Positions 41,881 to 51,907 of a stretch of 64,000 bases of DNA are shown here, one piece after another. The position numbers were made by a program, and so were the translations under genes. The stretch lies in assembly GCA_026119855.1 (NCBI GenBank), contig JAOWBW010001634.1:62001-126000 (forward strand), read 5' to 3'. This stretch comes from Campanula takesimana (lineage: Eukaryota; Streptophyta; Magnoliopsida; Asterales; Campanulaceae). The number at the start of each line of letters is the position of its first letter. The first letter of the stretch is position 1. Under the pieces are notes generated by a model. It ran no database searches and had not been told where the DNA came from. It worked only from the letters and a program-made list of their open reading frames with translations.

Positions 41881-44800
41881 CATGAATCAACAACAAGCTA
41901 CCGATGATCCTTCTGTTATTGGAGGTATTGTTTCTGTGTTTAATGTGAGCGCCCGTGCGTTAGTAGATCCAGGATCATCTCATTCTTACATATCTGTGCA
42001 ATTTGCTTCCTTGCTAAATATTGTATTTGAGTCTTTACCTTATGTGCTAGAGGTGTCGACCCCTATAGGAGAGTGTTTGGTTACTGATAAGGTCTTTCGT
42101 GCTTGTGATGTCCTTATATGTGGTCGTGTTTTGTGTGCGGACTTGGTAGTCCTTCCTATTCAGGACTTTGATGTTATTTTGGGTATGGATTGGCTGAGAA
42201 AATACCATGCTTCTGTCGATTGTCGTAGAAAGGTCGTTAATTTTTCCATCCCTGATGTGCGTAAGTTTACTTTTGAGGCTATGCCTTTGGGTAGAAATTT
42301 TCGTATCATTTCTTATGTGAAAGCGAGAAAATTATTGCACCGTGGTTATGAGGGGTACTTGGCTAGTGTGCTTGATACTAGGAAAGAATCCCCTAGTTTG
42401 GAGAGTGTTCGGGTAGTTAGGGAATTTCCCGATGTTTTCTCTTCTGAATATAATATGCCTCCCGATCGTGAAATAGAGTTTTGTATAGATCTTTTGCCGG
42501 GTACAGCTCCGATTTCAAAGGCACCGTATAGGTTGGCTCCCGTAGAGTTGAAGGAATTAAAGGTTCAATTGCAAGAGTTGCTTGATCGAGGGTTTATCCG
42601 CCCTAGTGTTTCCCCGTGGGGAACACCGGTTTTGTTTGTGCGGAAGAAAGACGGTTCTTTGAGATTGTGTATTGACTACCGAAAGTTGAATCAGGTTACA
42701 GTGAAGAACAAGTATCCTCTACCTCACATTGATGATTTATTTGATCCGCTTCAAGGCTCAGTTGTGTTTTCTAAACTTGATTTGAGGAGTGGGTACCATC
42801 AGTTGAAGATTCGATCGGAGGATATACCGAAGACGGCTTTTCGCACTCGGTATGGTCATTACGAGTTCTTGGTTATGCCGTTTGGGTTGACTAACGCGCC
42901 TGCCGTGTTTATGGATTTGATGAACCGGGTTTTCCATCCTTTTCTTGACTCGTTCGTAGTGGTTTTCATCGACGACATTCTTGTTTACTCTAAATCTCGA
43001 GAGGAGCACGAGCAACACTTGAGGACAGTTTTATCCATTCTTGCGAGGGAGCAGTTGTTTGCGAAGTTTAGTAAATGCAAATTTTGGCTCGAGAAAGTTT
43101 CATTTCTGGGTCATGTTATTTCTAAAGATGGGATTTTGGTGGATCCTTCAAAGATAGAGGCCATAGTGGATTGGAAGAGACCCGAGTCAGTGACCGAGAT
43201 CAGAAGTTTTCTGGGTTTAGCCGGGTATTACAGAAGGTTCATAGAAGGGTTTTCGAGGATTGCTACTCCGATGACTCAGTTGACCCGGGAGGATGTACCG
43301 TTTGTGTGGAGTGAGAAATGTCAAAACAGTTTTGAGGAATTGAAGAAGAGGTTAACTACGGCTCCGATTCTTGTGTTACCAAGTGGAAATGACGACTTAG
43401 TGATTTACAGTGATGCTTCGAAAGAGGGTTTGGGTTGTGTTTTGATGCAGAATGGGAAAGTGATTGCGTATGCTTCGAGGAAGTTGAGCACGAGTGAACA
43501 GAATTACCCTACTCATGATATGGAGTTGGCTGCGATAGTCTTTGCGTTGCATAAGTGGAAGCATTACCTATATGGAGCGAAGTTTGAGATTTTTACGGAT
43601 CACAAGAGTTTAAAGTACCTCTTCTCTCAAAAGGAATTGAACAACAGTCAGCGTCGATGGATGGAACTTTTAAAGGACTATGACTGTACGATTTCTTATC
43701 ATCCGGGGAAGGCGAATGTGGTAGCCGATGCGATTAGTAGAAAATCTTATGTGGCTTCGATGATGGTTCGAGAGTGGAAAATGCTTGAGGATGTTCGAGA
43801 TTGGTGTCCTCGTGAATCGAGATATGGGGCTATTTTTGCGAATATTAGGGTATCTCCGACCCTAATTCAGAGGATAAAAGAAGTTCAAAAGGAAGATCCC
43901 GAGCTAGTAAAAGTAATGGGTAAAATGAAGGAAAAGAACTTCGAGGATTTTTCTATGAGTTCGAGTGGGGTGTTGACTTTCCGTGGTCGTTTGTGCGTAC
44001 CCGATGTTGGTGGAATAAAGAGGCAAGTTTTAGATGAGGGTCACAAATCGAGATATACTATTCATCTGGGTAGTACGAAGATGTATCAAAATTTGAAACA
44101 ACACTTTTGGTGGAACAACTTGAAGAGGGAAATAGCCGAGTATGTATCGAGGTGTTTAACTTGTCAGCAGGTCAAAGCCGAGCATCAGAGACCCGCGGGA
44201 CTACTTCAGCCGTTAGAGATTCCGGAGTGGAAATGGGAGCATGTGACTATGGATTTCGTTACGGGACTACCTCGTACCCGTAGGAAGTATGACAGTGTTT
44301 GGGTAATTGTGGATAGACTAACCAAGAGTGCACATTTCTTGCCTATTGACATTAGTTACTCGATGGAGAAACTTGCGACCCTTTACATTGATGAGATTGT
44401 GAGATTGCATGGGGTTCCGGTTAGCATTGTGTCAGATCGAGACCCGAGGTTTACTTCTAGATTCTAGAAGGCGTTTCAGGAAGCTTTGGGTACAGACTTG
44501 CGATTCAGTACAGCTTTTCACCCTCAGACCGATGGTCAATCCGAGAGGACCATTCAGATTTTGGAGGATATGTTGCGAGCTTATTCAATAGACTTTTCCG
44601 ATTCTTGGGATAGACATTTACCATTAGTGGAATTCTCTTACAACAACAGTTATCAGGCTTGTATCGAGATGGCACCTTACGAGGCCTTGTATGGGAGAAA
44701 ATGTAGATCGCCTATCTGTTGGGATGAGGTCGGTGAAGCGAAGATCGTGGGTATTGATTTGCTTCAGGATTCAGTTGAGAAAGTTAGGGTTATCCGGGAT

Positions 44801-45277
44801 CGATTGAAAACAGCCCAGAGTCGACATAAGAGCTATGCAGATAACCGAAGGCGAGATCTTAGTTTTCAGACCGGTGATTTTGTGTTCTTGAAAGTATCTC
44901 CGAAGGTGGGTATTCGAAGGTTCGGGAAGAAATGCAAATTGGCTCCGAGGTTTATAGGTCCGTTTGAGATTCTGGGAAAGGTGGGACTTCTTGCGTATCG
45001 ACTTGCGTTACCCCCATCTTTGGACCGGTTACATAATGTTTTTCACGTTTCTATGCTTCGGAAGTATGTTCATGATCCATCTCACGTGTTACCGAGGGTA
45101 CCGGAAGATATAGAGCCCGACATGACTTACGAGGAACGACCGGTTCGGATTTTAGATGCCAAAGTCCAAGAGTTGAGGAACAAAAGCATCCCGTTGGTTA
45201 GAGTCCTTTGGAGGAATCACAATGTTGAGGAATCGTCGTGGGAGCTTCGTGATGAGATAGAGAGGAAGTATCCGTGA
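41881..45277 (+). pseudogene. Tekay-like pol: protease, RT, RNase H, integrase, chromodomain-type tail
   Basis: Numbered from the gag start. The protease box ALVDPGSSHSY has D at codon 380. RT has CIDYRKLNQVTVKNKYPLPH and FIDDILVYS (codons 713-716). RNase H has SDASKEGLG (D at 862) and TDHKSLKY. The integrase zinc site begins HKSRYTIHLGS and ends CLTCQQ. The integrase catalytic residues D1142 (MDFVTGLP), D1203 (SDRDP) and E1239 (SERTIQ) leave exactly 35 residues between D2 and E. The tail VLWRNHNVEESSWELRD is chromodomain-like. Stops: TAG at 44465-44467 (codon 1213, between D2 and E, where the sister copy has Trp) and TGA at 45275-45277 (sister has Trp). All else is open. Confidence 0.95.
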
Positions 45278-45320
45278 CTTTTTAGTTCGGGTAAGTCTCG
45301 TTAAAATTCGGGTCGAATTT

Positions 45321-45338
45321 TCTTTAAGGCGGAGTGAA
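45321..45338 (+). other. Polypurine tract
   Basis: tctttaaggcggagtgaa directly before TGTCACGACCC. One G-to-C change breaks the G run seen in related elements. Confidence 0.8.
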
Positions 45339-47541
45339 TGTCACGACCCAAAAACTAGGCTCTATTTTATTAGTAATAAATAATTATTATTTATTTATTT
45401 GCTTATTTATTTATTTAAATTATTATTTAATTAATAATCTATATGTACATTTTATGTGTTATAATAATTTATGCCTAGCATTTTATTTGGGTCATTTGTG
45501 CTAGTGTAGAAGTGTTGAGTCTTATTTGTTAGTGGGGAGTTTATTTGAAAAAGGGTAGTATTAGGGGGAGGATGTGTAAATGTTCAAATAATCTTTCTCC
45601 TACTCCCTCCCTACTCCCTCTCTTCTCCCTCACCTCCCCCTCACTTCTCATCTCTCTCTCCCAGCAAAACTCTCTCTCTCTCTTCCATAGCAAAAAGGTA
45701 AGTTTTCTTCTCTTCCTTCTCTCTTCAATCTAACCATCTTCCTCTTGTTATTTCTCATTTCTTAAAACATGAAACTTTTTTAGATCGTCGTTAGGATCGT
45801 AGAGGGCTAAAAATATTCGAGTTCCGGCAACTTTGAGAAAATTCAAGTAAGTTGCTTTTCCCCCATTTTTATGCTAAAGTGTTCATTTCATGTTTATATA
45901 ATACTTTAGTTGATATATTTGATGTTTGATTGAGTTTGGGATTTATTTGGAATTTATTTTGGTTTTTGGTTAAAAATGGTGATTTTGATGAATGTTGGGA
46001 TTTGATCTTGGTTTTGGTTGATAAATGGTGTTGTTAAGGTCCCCTTTTTGGTTAGTTGTTGTTTGGGTACTTTGGGGATCAGTTTGGGAGTGTTGCCTTG
46101 TGAGAAAATTGGTTTTGGGTAAGAAATTGGAAGAACCCAGTTCATCCTTGCCGAATTCCGGCAGAACAGGGGTTGTGGGTGACCGCCCACTCTTGGCTTG
46201 GGCGACCGCCCAGGTCATCAGTTTGATTGGTTTTTGAAGCTTGGTTTTGGGCGACCGCCCACTATTGGGTTGGGCGACCGCCCAGGTCATCAGTTGGTCT
46301 GGTGTTCTGGTATTGGTTGTGGGCGACCGCCCATGGAGGTTTTGGGCGACCGCCCATACTAGCTGTTCTGAGAATCTTTGTTTTTGAATTGTTTTAAGGT
46401 CCAAGCCCGATCTAGGCTCGAAGTATCGCCCTAGTTGACTTAGATTAATGTTGAAGAACACTTTAGTGTTCGAGGATGATCCCTTTTGTGAGCGATTGTG
46501 TATTGGAATTCGATAACAAATGGTTTGGGTTTGTTGGAACATTTTTTTTATGTATTGTTGGATTGATACACCGTTTTGGTGATTTGTTTGGATCGGTTCC
46601 CTACTTTGGAATCATTAATGGTTTACCGTGCTAGTATTTTATTACTTAGCCTTTACTTGAAAGTCCAGCTGGTATTTGTGTGTGTTTCGGGCGATGGGAA
46701 AGATTATAATGGCACGAGCCAAGTCCATTATAATGTTGACCATTGTTTTGCCCATATTTTCCTCTTCCAGATTGGCCTTGGAATGGGATGAGCTAGCTTC
46801 CATTGTGAAGTAGTCTAGCTAACTTTTTGGAGTATGACTTTGTGGCATATCTCCCGTCCTTTGTGACATGTTACTTGGTTATTGTTCCGGTACCGGGGGT
46901 TCTCTCTTCAAGCTTTCATGCTACTATGAAGATGTTGATGGTTGATTATTGAAGCTGCGCAGCGACCTTTATTTGGTTATATCAGTTGGGAAACCTTGGC
47001 TAATATCCTTTGTTACTTGTTTATTTCCGCTGCTATCTGTTAATTGATAAATGCTTTGTGCTAAGTGATATTTATTATTGTTTATTGTTTATTGCATCAT
47101 AGCATGTCATGTAGTTGCATTAGTAACTTATTGAGATTTATCTCACCCCCTTTTCTTTTGTCTTTGTGTTTCCTTAACCCCCCCCCCCCCCCAAGGTGGA
47201 AAGGATTAGACTCGCTGATCACGAGACAGGACGTCGCGAGGGTTGAGCTTTTGGGGCAAGTCGTTATTGGTGGGTTTACATTATATAAATGTGTAACCTT
47301 TTGGGAATAGTTGTACCAAACTTGTCGTCATTAGAATTTGTATATGTTATTATTTTGGGTGTAAGCTTATGGAGCTCACACTAGTTTATATTTTGTGGTT
47401 CAAGTTGGATTTCAAAACTTTGTGTTATCATCTTTTGGTATAAAAGGAAATTTTTATCTTCATTATTTTAGAGTTTATGGTTTAAGTCGACGTCCAGCTC
47501 GCGCACTCCGGACCCGCGGGGTCGGGGTCGGGGTCGCGACA
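45339..47541 (+). repeat. 3' LTR of Tekay-like element
   Basis: Nearly identical to 38516-40708. Differences include a longer C-run (47178-47191), a repaired word (gggcgaccg for gggagaccg near 46321) and a duplicated ggtcgg near the end. Confidence 0.95.
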
Positions 47542-47944
47542 TGCATGATGTTCTTGATGCATTGCCAGGTTATGAGTTCCTTTGTTATATTTCTAGTGAT
47601 TTTTTTTTAATATGGTATTTAGTTAAAATTGAGTATTCCCTTCTTGCGCAACGAACATTGTGTCTTGATAGGTTTCAAATGTTGATTTAGTAACTTCAAC
47701 GGAGAATGGGCCTCATTTTTTACTCACTTACTTAGGGGCAGATGGAGTAAGAGTAACATTTACAATCTGAATCTTTAGTACTGGTTTTTATTATTGTTCT
47801 CTGTCTTCTCTAAAGGATCTATTTTACCATCAATTACTGTAAGTCACTATAATCAGAGTTTGATTAAAATGTTATGTTGTCCATCTCAAGATTCTTTTAT
47901 TTATGACCATGTTGATGTTTTTGTGTTCAGAAGTAACTGTATTA

Positions 47945-48198
47945 CTCCCTCTGTCCTAAAATGATCTTCATACTTTTTTTATAGTTATTGTGAAGGTATT
48001 TTGAGCAATAATTTTAGATTTATTTAATTATTCTAATTAAAATTTAAAACTTGTTATTGATACACTTCAACAATACATACTATCACAAACAACTTTTAGA
48101 TTCTCATTAGGATAATTAAAATTAACTTAAACTTATTGCTTAAAATACCTTCGTAGTAACTACTAAAAAGTATGAAGATTATTTCGGGACAGTGGGAG
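47945..48198. mobile_element. Stowaway-like MITE
   Basis: CTCCCTCTGTCCTAAAATGA at the left and cgggacagtgggag at the right with complementary inner parts (cttcatac/gtatgaag). TA on both sides. 254 bp. Confidence 0.85.
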
Positions 48199-48489
48199 TA
48201 GTAGAAGTAGTGAAGGTAGTTTTTGAGAGATTGTGGTAGTTAAGAATGATGGGTGGATGAAAGGAGGCTCCTTATACAATGTATGTTGCTGATAGATGCC
48301 CTTGAAGGCAAGTGAGTGTGATGTTTGTGAGTTAATCTCAAACGTAGGAAAGGTAAGTTTGGATGTTGCTTTCCATCTATTAGTCCATCTGAATTTGTAG
48401 GTTTGTTTAATGCCTTGATTCTGTTGAGTATATCTACATCTCAGTAGCACCTTAGCTTATTCTGATGTTGCATTGCATCTTTAAATTTT

Positions 48490-48720
48490 ATTGTGGTACT
48501 AAATGTCGTCCTTTTTGTAAGTTAGTATGAAGAACTTTGAGCAATAATTTCACATTAATTTACTTATCATAATATTTTTATTGATAGTATTTATAATGGT
48601 GTATCAATAAAAAGTTTTATAACTTTAATAGGATATCTATATCAGCTAAAATTTATTGCTCAAAGTTCCTTCGTGCTAACGTAAAAAAAGTTCGACATTT
48701 ACTACGGGACAGAGAGAGTA
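48490..48720. mobile_element. Degraded Stowaway-like MITE
   Basis: Inner inverted repeats agaactttgagcaataa / ttattgctcaaagttc-like and a right end ctacgggacagagagagta are visible. The left end is worn (aatgtcgtccttttt). Confidence 0.65.
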
Positions 48721-49049
48721 TATGCATACTAAATTTAAGCTATTACTTGGCATGTTGATTCTAGCATTATGATTGCATGCTACTCAGCTCCATCTCCTTC
48801 ATGTTGCAGGTACTCTTATCTTGCAGAAATTACCATCCAGAGCTTTAAAGTAATAGATCACTTGATGTTGTTTAAAGTAATAGATGACTTGATGTTGTGT
48901 ACAAAGAAATTTTGCAAAATCTCTATCACTATTATGTTGTGATAATGTCATATTTTTTTGAATTAATTGCTTTTAAAATTTAATTTCTTGAAATAATCTT
49001 CATAGTTACAGGAACTCTCTTGTCTTTTCTTTTTGGTCAAAGTATCCTT

Positions 49050-49080
49050 CCGTGCGTTTAACGCACGGGTGTTACACTAG
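49050..49080 (+). other. Helitron 3' terminus
   Basis: Inverted repeat ccgtgcgtt/aacgcacgg (49050-49068) followed 8 bases later by CTAG at 49077-49080 and a T at 49081. This is the canonical Helitron end (hairpin then CTRR, insertion before T). I found no matching TC...left end with confidence. Confidence 0.65.
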
Positions 49081-49081
49081 T

Positions 49082-49722
49082 TTAAGTTAAAGAGAGTACT
49101 TATGCATTAGTTTAATTGAATCCCTAACACTCAAATACGGGGTGGACCCAACAAATCCTGTAATTATAATTTTAAACCTTCTTGGTCCACTTTTAATAAT
49201 TATCAAGTGACCCGAAATAGTAAACTAATTATTTAATCAAAAATTTTGAAAACCATAGAAATCACCTATATTACATAACTATTCCCCTCTCTACTCTTCT
49301 TCTTGTTTTCACTTCTATTTCATCTCTTTCTTTTGTGTTTCATTTATTTAATAAGCATGCAAGCCCCAAACGAGACATGATTCCAAAGGTTGCTTCATTA
49401 CATAAAAGTTGACCTAAGAGTTATCTCCCTACATTCTAACCCTCTTATTATTCTAAACTCTTTAAATTATTTAGTATAGGAAAAACTAAAAACTAGATGT
49501 AGAACGCTAATTGCAAGTCCGGCCTTAAGGCCGAGCGGAGTGGGTGCCTAACACCTTCCCACTCCGTAACTTAACCCCCAAACATCTTCGAATCTCTGGT
49601 TCCCAAGGTAAAAAGGTTTTCTTGTGTTCCTTCATAAACGCAGGTGCCGACTCCAAATAACAGGACTCACAGGAAAAGTCTGTCCCTTAAGCAAAAGAGT
49701 TGGTTTTTCCAGAGCGTCTACA
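49082..49722 (+). repeat. Tat-type LTR fragment (R/U5 side)
   Basis: The right part is homologous to the Tat LTR at 18638-19240: cacctata-like box near 49264, paired hairpins at 49520-49566, then taacttaacccccaaac and the LTR end gcgtctaca. No PBS follows, so this is probably the outer end of a 3' LTR or a solo fragment. The left boundary is uncertain. Confidence 0.65.
49520..49566 (+). promoter_or_regulatory. Two conserved hairpins in second Tat-type LTR
   Basis: cggccttaaggccg (49520-49533), a perfect palindrome, then CGGAGTGGG (49536-49544), a 13-nt loop and CCCACTCCG (49558-49566). Same layout, same loop length and same spacing as at 19011-19056, with compensatory changes in both stems. 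Confidence 0.75.
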
Positions 49723-51022
49723 ACTCTAAACAAGATAGACATTATTTTACTTTTCCCTCTTTCCTAACAATAATTAATGTTATTTTTTTTATTAAGTAAA
49801 ACTCATCTTTAAAAATGTTGACAAGTCAAATGTGGCATCTATTTTATTTTGAGACGGGGTGAGTGCTATTATTGAGACTTCAGTGTCATGATTTTGCAGT
49901 TGATTCGTCAATAATTAAAAGGAATGTATTTCTTGTTTGTAGATTGTTTGTAATATAGTATAGTTGCACTAATTTTATTTTTAGGTAATAAAAAGACATC
50001 TATTTTTCAAATATATAAAAAACTCAATTTTTAGTATGAGACATAGTAAATATTTTTTTCTTCTAAGAACCTCATAGAGAAAGTTGGTGACAGTTAATTC
50101 TTTTTATTGATAAAAACAATAAAATTATGATATCCATAAGAATTTTAATTATAATTCATGAGAATATTATTTTTGTACTTATTCATGAGAACAATGTTTT
50201 TGAACCTTTTCATGAGAATATTATTTTTAGTGGGTATAAATGTGTTACTACTTTGAGCATATTTCTTATACGAGGGTTTAGAATTATAAACAATTACTTT
50301 GACTCAAAATTTTCTTTTTCATGATGGATTTCTCATAAACCCATACATGTGAAGAGTTTTTTTAATTTTCAGGTGTTCACTGCAAAAATAAAAATAAAAA
50401 TACACATATAATTCTTACAGTAAACGTATAATACAAAAAATTTAACCATGAGAAATTGGAGGATATTAAAAAGGATTAATTTGTTACCAAAAAAATTATC
50501 TTAAACATATAAGTCTTTTACTAAACTTATGCAAATCCAGAAAAACTGAATCAATGAGCAAGAGCAATCAACCTGTCTTGTCTAGGAGACTTAGAGCAAG
50601 TACAAAGGTTCTATCTCCTGAGATGACTACAATCCGTGGCTTAATCTCAGTCTATTTCAAATGCAGCATATTTGCTAGCATGGTTTTATCGACTCGACTT
50701 TTGTTTCTAGCATCTGGATTAAGATCAAGGAAATTTTTTTGCCTGAATACAAACAAAATATAAATTCCGTTTGTCTCATTATATACTCACTTTATATGTA
50801 CGGAGTACCTCCCATTTTATATTTTATACTCACTTTTTATATTGCAACACTATAACATTTTTATATTTTATAATACAAATAATTTTCAATTTTTATGTAG
50901 TTTAAAATGAAACAGAGGTAATATGAACTTCTTTTTATTTATGATCTAAGTAAGCAAGCAAACCACAAAGTTTTACAAGAATAAGAAAACGCTACAAACT
51001 AGTATTCATGGAATCTTATTGA
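49723..51022. other. AT-rich DNA with little structure
   Basis: Apart from the fragment at 50563-50728 I see no gene. 50150-50230 contains three loose copies of ttcatgagaatattattttt. Confidence 0.4.
50563..50728 (-). pseudogene. Possible NYN-domain gene fragment
   Basis: The minus strand reads DLNPDARNKSRVDKTMLANM, then after a TAG PRIVVISGDRTFVLALSLLD and KTG before a TGA. The VISGDxxFxxAL pattern after a DKxML stretch resembles NYN (PIN-like ribonuclease) domains of plant MARF1-like proteins. Short and interrupted, so only a suggestion. Confidence 0.4.
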
Positions 51023-51024
51023 TA

Positions 51025-51570
51025 CTCCCTCCGTTCCAAGTAAGTTGAAACATTGATTTGATTTTGAAGTTGGAAAATTAAGGATACTAATATTATATTA
51101 AGAATGAAACGTAGTGAGGAAGAGAGAGAATTAGTGGGGAAGGAAAGAGAATGAGTGGAGAATAATGAGTGGTTGGGAGGAAGAGACAGAATGAGTGGAG
51201 GATTATAAAAGTAATACAAAGTAAAAAACTTCCATTTTTGGATTGTTGCAACTTAAGTGAAATACCCTAAATGGAAAAATGTTACTACCTCCGTCCCAGC
51301 TCAATGTGCACTTTTACTGTTCATGTGTTCAATTCATTCGAACTTTGACCATTATTTTGTGAAAATCTAGCTATTATTATACATATTTAAAAGTTGTTAT
51401 TGTTTTATTGTTAGGAATAGTATCAATAACATCTTTCAAAATTGCATAGAGATATATAGATTTTCAAAAAATTGAGGTCAAATTAAAGTTCAGTCAAGTT
51501 GACCAGAAAAGTCAAACAGTGCACATTGAGCTGGGACGGAGGTAGTACAACTTATTTGGAACAAAGGGAG
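51025..51570. mobile_element. Stowaway-like MITE, host of a second MITE
   Basis: Ends CTCCCTCCGTTCCAAGTAAG and its worn complement (cttatttggaacaaagggag), TA at both sides (51023-51024, 51571-51572). Split by the MITE at 51285-51545. About 283 bp without it. Confidence 0.9.
51285..51545. mobile_element. Stowaway-like MITE nested in another
   Basis: Ends CTACCTCCGTCCCAGCTCAA ... and the perfect complement ttgagctgggacggaggtag. TA duplicated (51283-51284, 51546-51547). 261 bp. Confidence 0.93.
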
Positions 51571-51699
51571 TATGTATTAGTGCATTAATCCAAAAAAAAT
51601 AATAATTTTCCTCTTTGCAGCGGAAAACCCTAAATCTCTAACCAAAAACTTTATTACTAAAATACTATTCATGTTGGGTTTCGTGCAATCATGCGCAGC

Positions 51700-51907
51700 G
51701 AACAGGGGCGGACCCAAGCATGACTAAAGGTGTGTCGGTGATCCCCTCTAACCAAAGAATGTGTGTAGTTTAGCGGTTAAGTTGTTGGGAATTTGAGCAA
51801 GAGGTTGTGGGTTGTAGTCTGATGTCATGCATTAATTTTTTCGTATAGAGTTTTATAGTGTGTTTGTGCATCCCTCACAATTTGTGCATCCCCCCAAATC
51901 CTAGATA
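51700..51907 (+). other. SINE-like or dispersed repeat fragment
   Basis: The phrase tagtttagcggttaag followed about 40 bp later by ggttgtgggttgtagtc loosely recalls pol III A and B boxes, and aggggcggacccaagcatga is a typical dispersed-repeat opening. No poly-A tail or flanking duplication found. Confidence 0.25.

Larger units (their letters stand above)
38516..47541 (+). mobile_element. Tekay-like Ty3/gypsy element, structurally complete
   Basis: LTRs of about 2.2 kb (38516-40708, 45339-47541) are nearly identical. It has a perfect target duplication tgcat (38511-38515, 47542-47546), a tRNA-Met type PBS, a polypurine tract and one continuous gag-pol frame (40829-45277, 1,483 codons). That frame is broken only by in-frame stops, with no frameshift. 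Integrase has a chromodomain-type C-terminus, and domain order PR-RT-RNH-IN plus long LTRs place it in the Tekay/Del chromoviruses. It is the youngest full element in the window by appearance. Confidence 0.95.
47542..49081. other. Gene-fragment-bearing DNA ending in a Helitron 3' terminus
   Basis: Continues the interrupted exon (DVLDALP, to about 47572) and holds another exon-like stretch at 47671-47773 (SNVDLVTSTENGPHFLLTYL then GADGVRVTFTI and a stop), preceded by a splice-acceptor-like ttgatag. Two MITEs follow. The Helitron-type end closes the segment. Confidence 0.45.

Noticed and set aside
51700..51907. tRNA gene
   Set aside because: A- and B-box-like phrases do not fold into a cloverleaf by eye; listed only as a possible SINE-like repeat.
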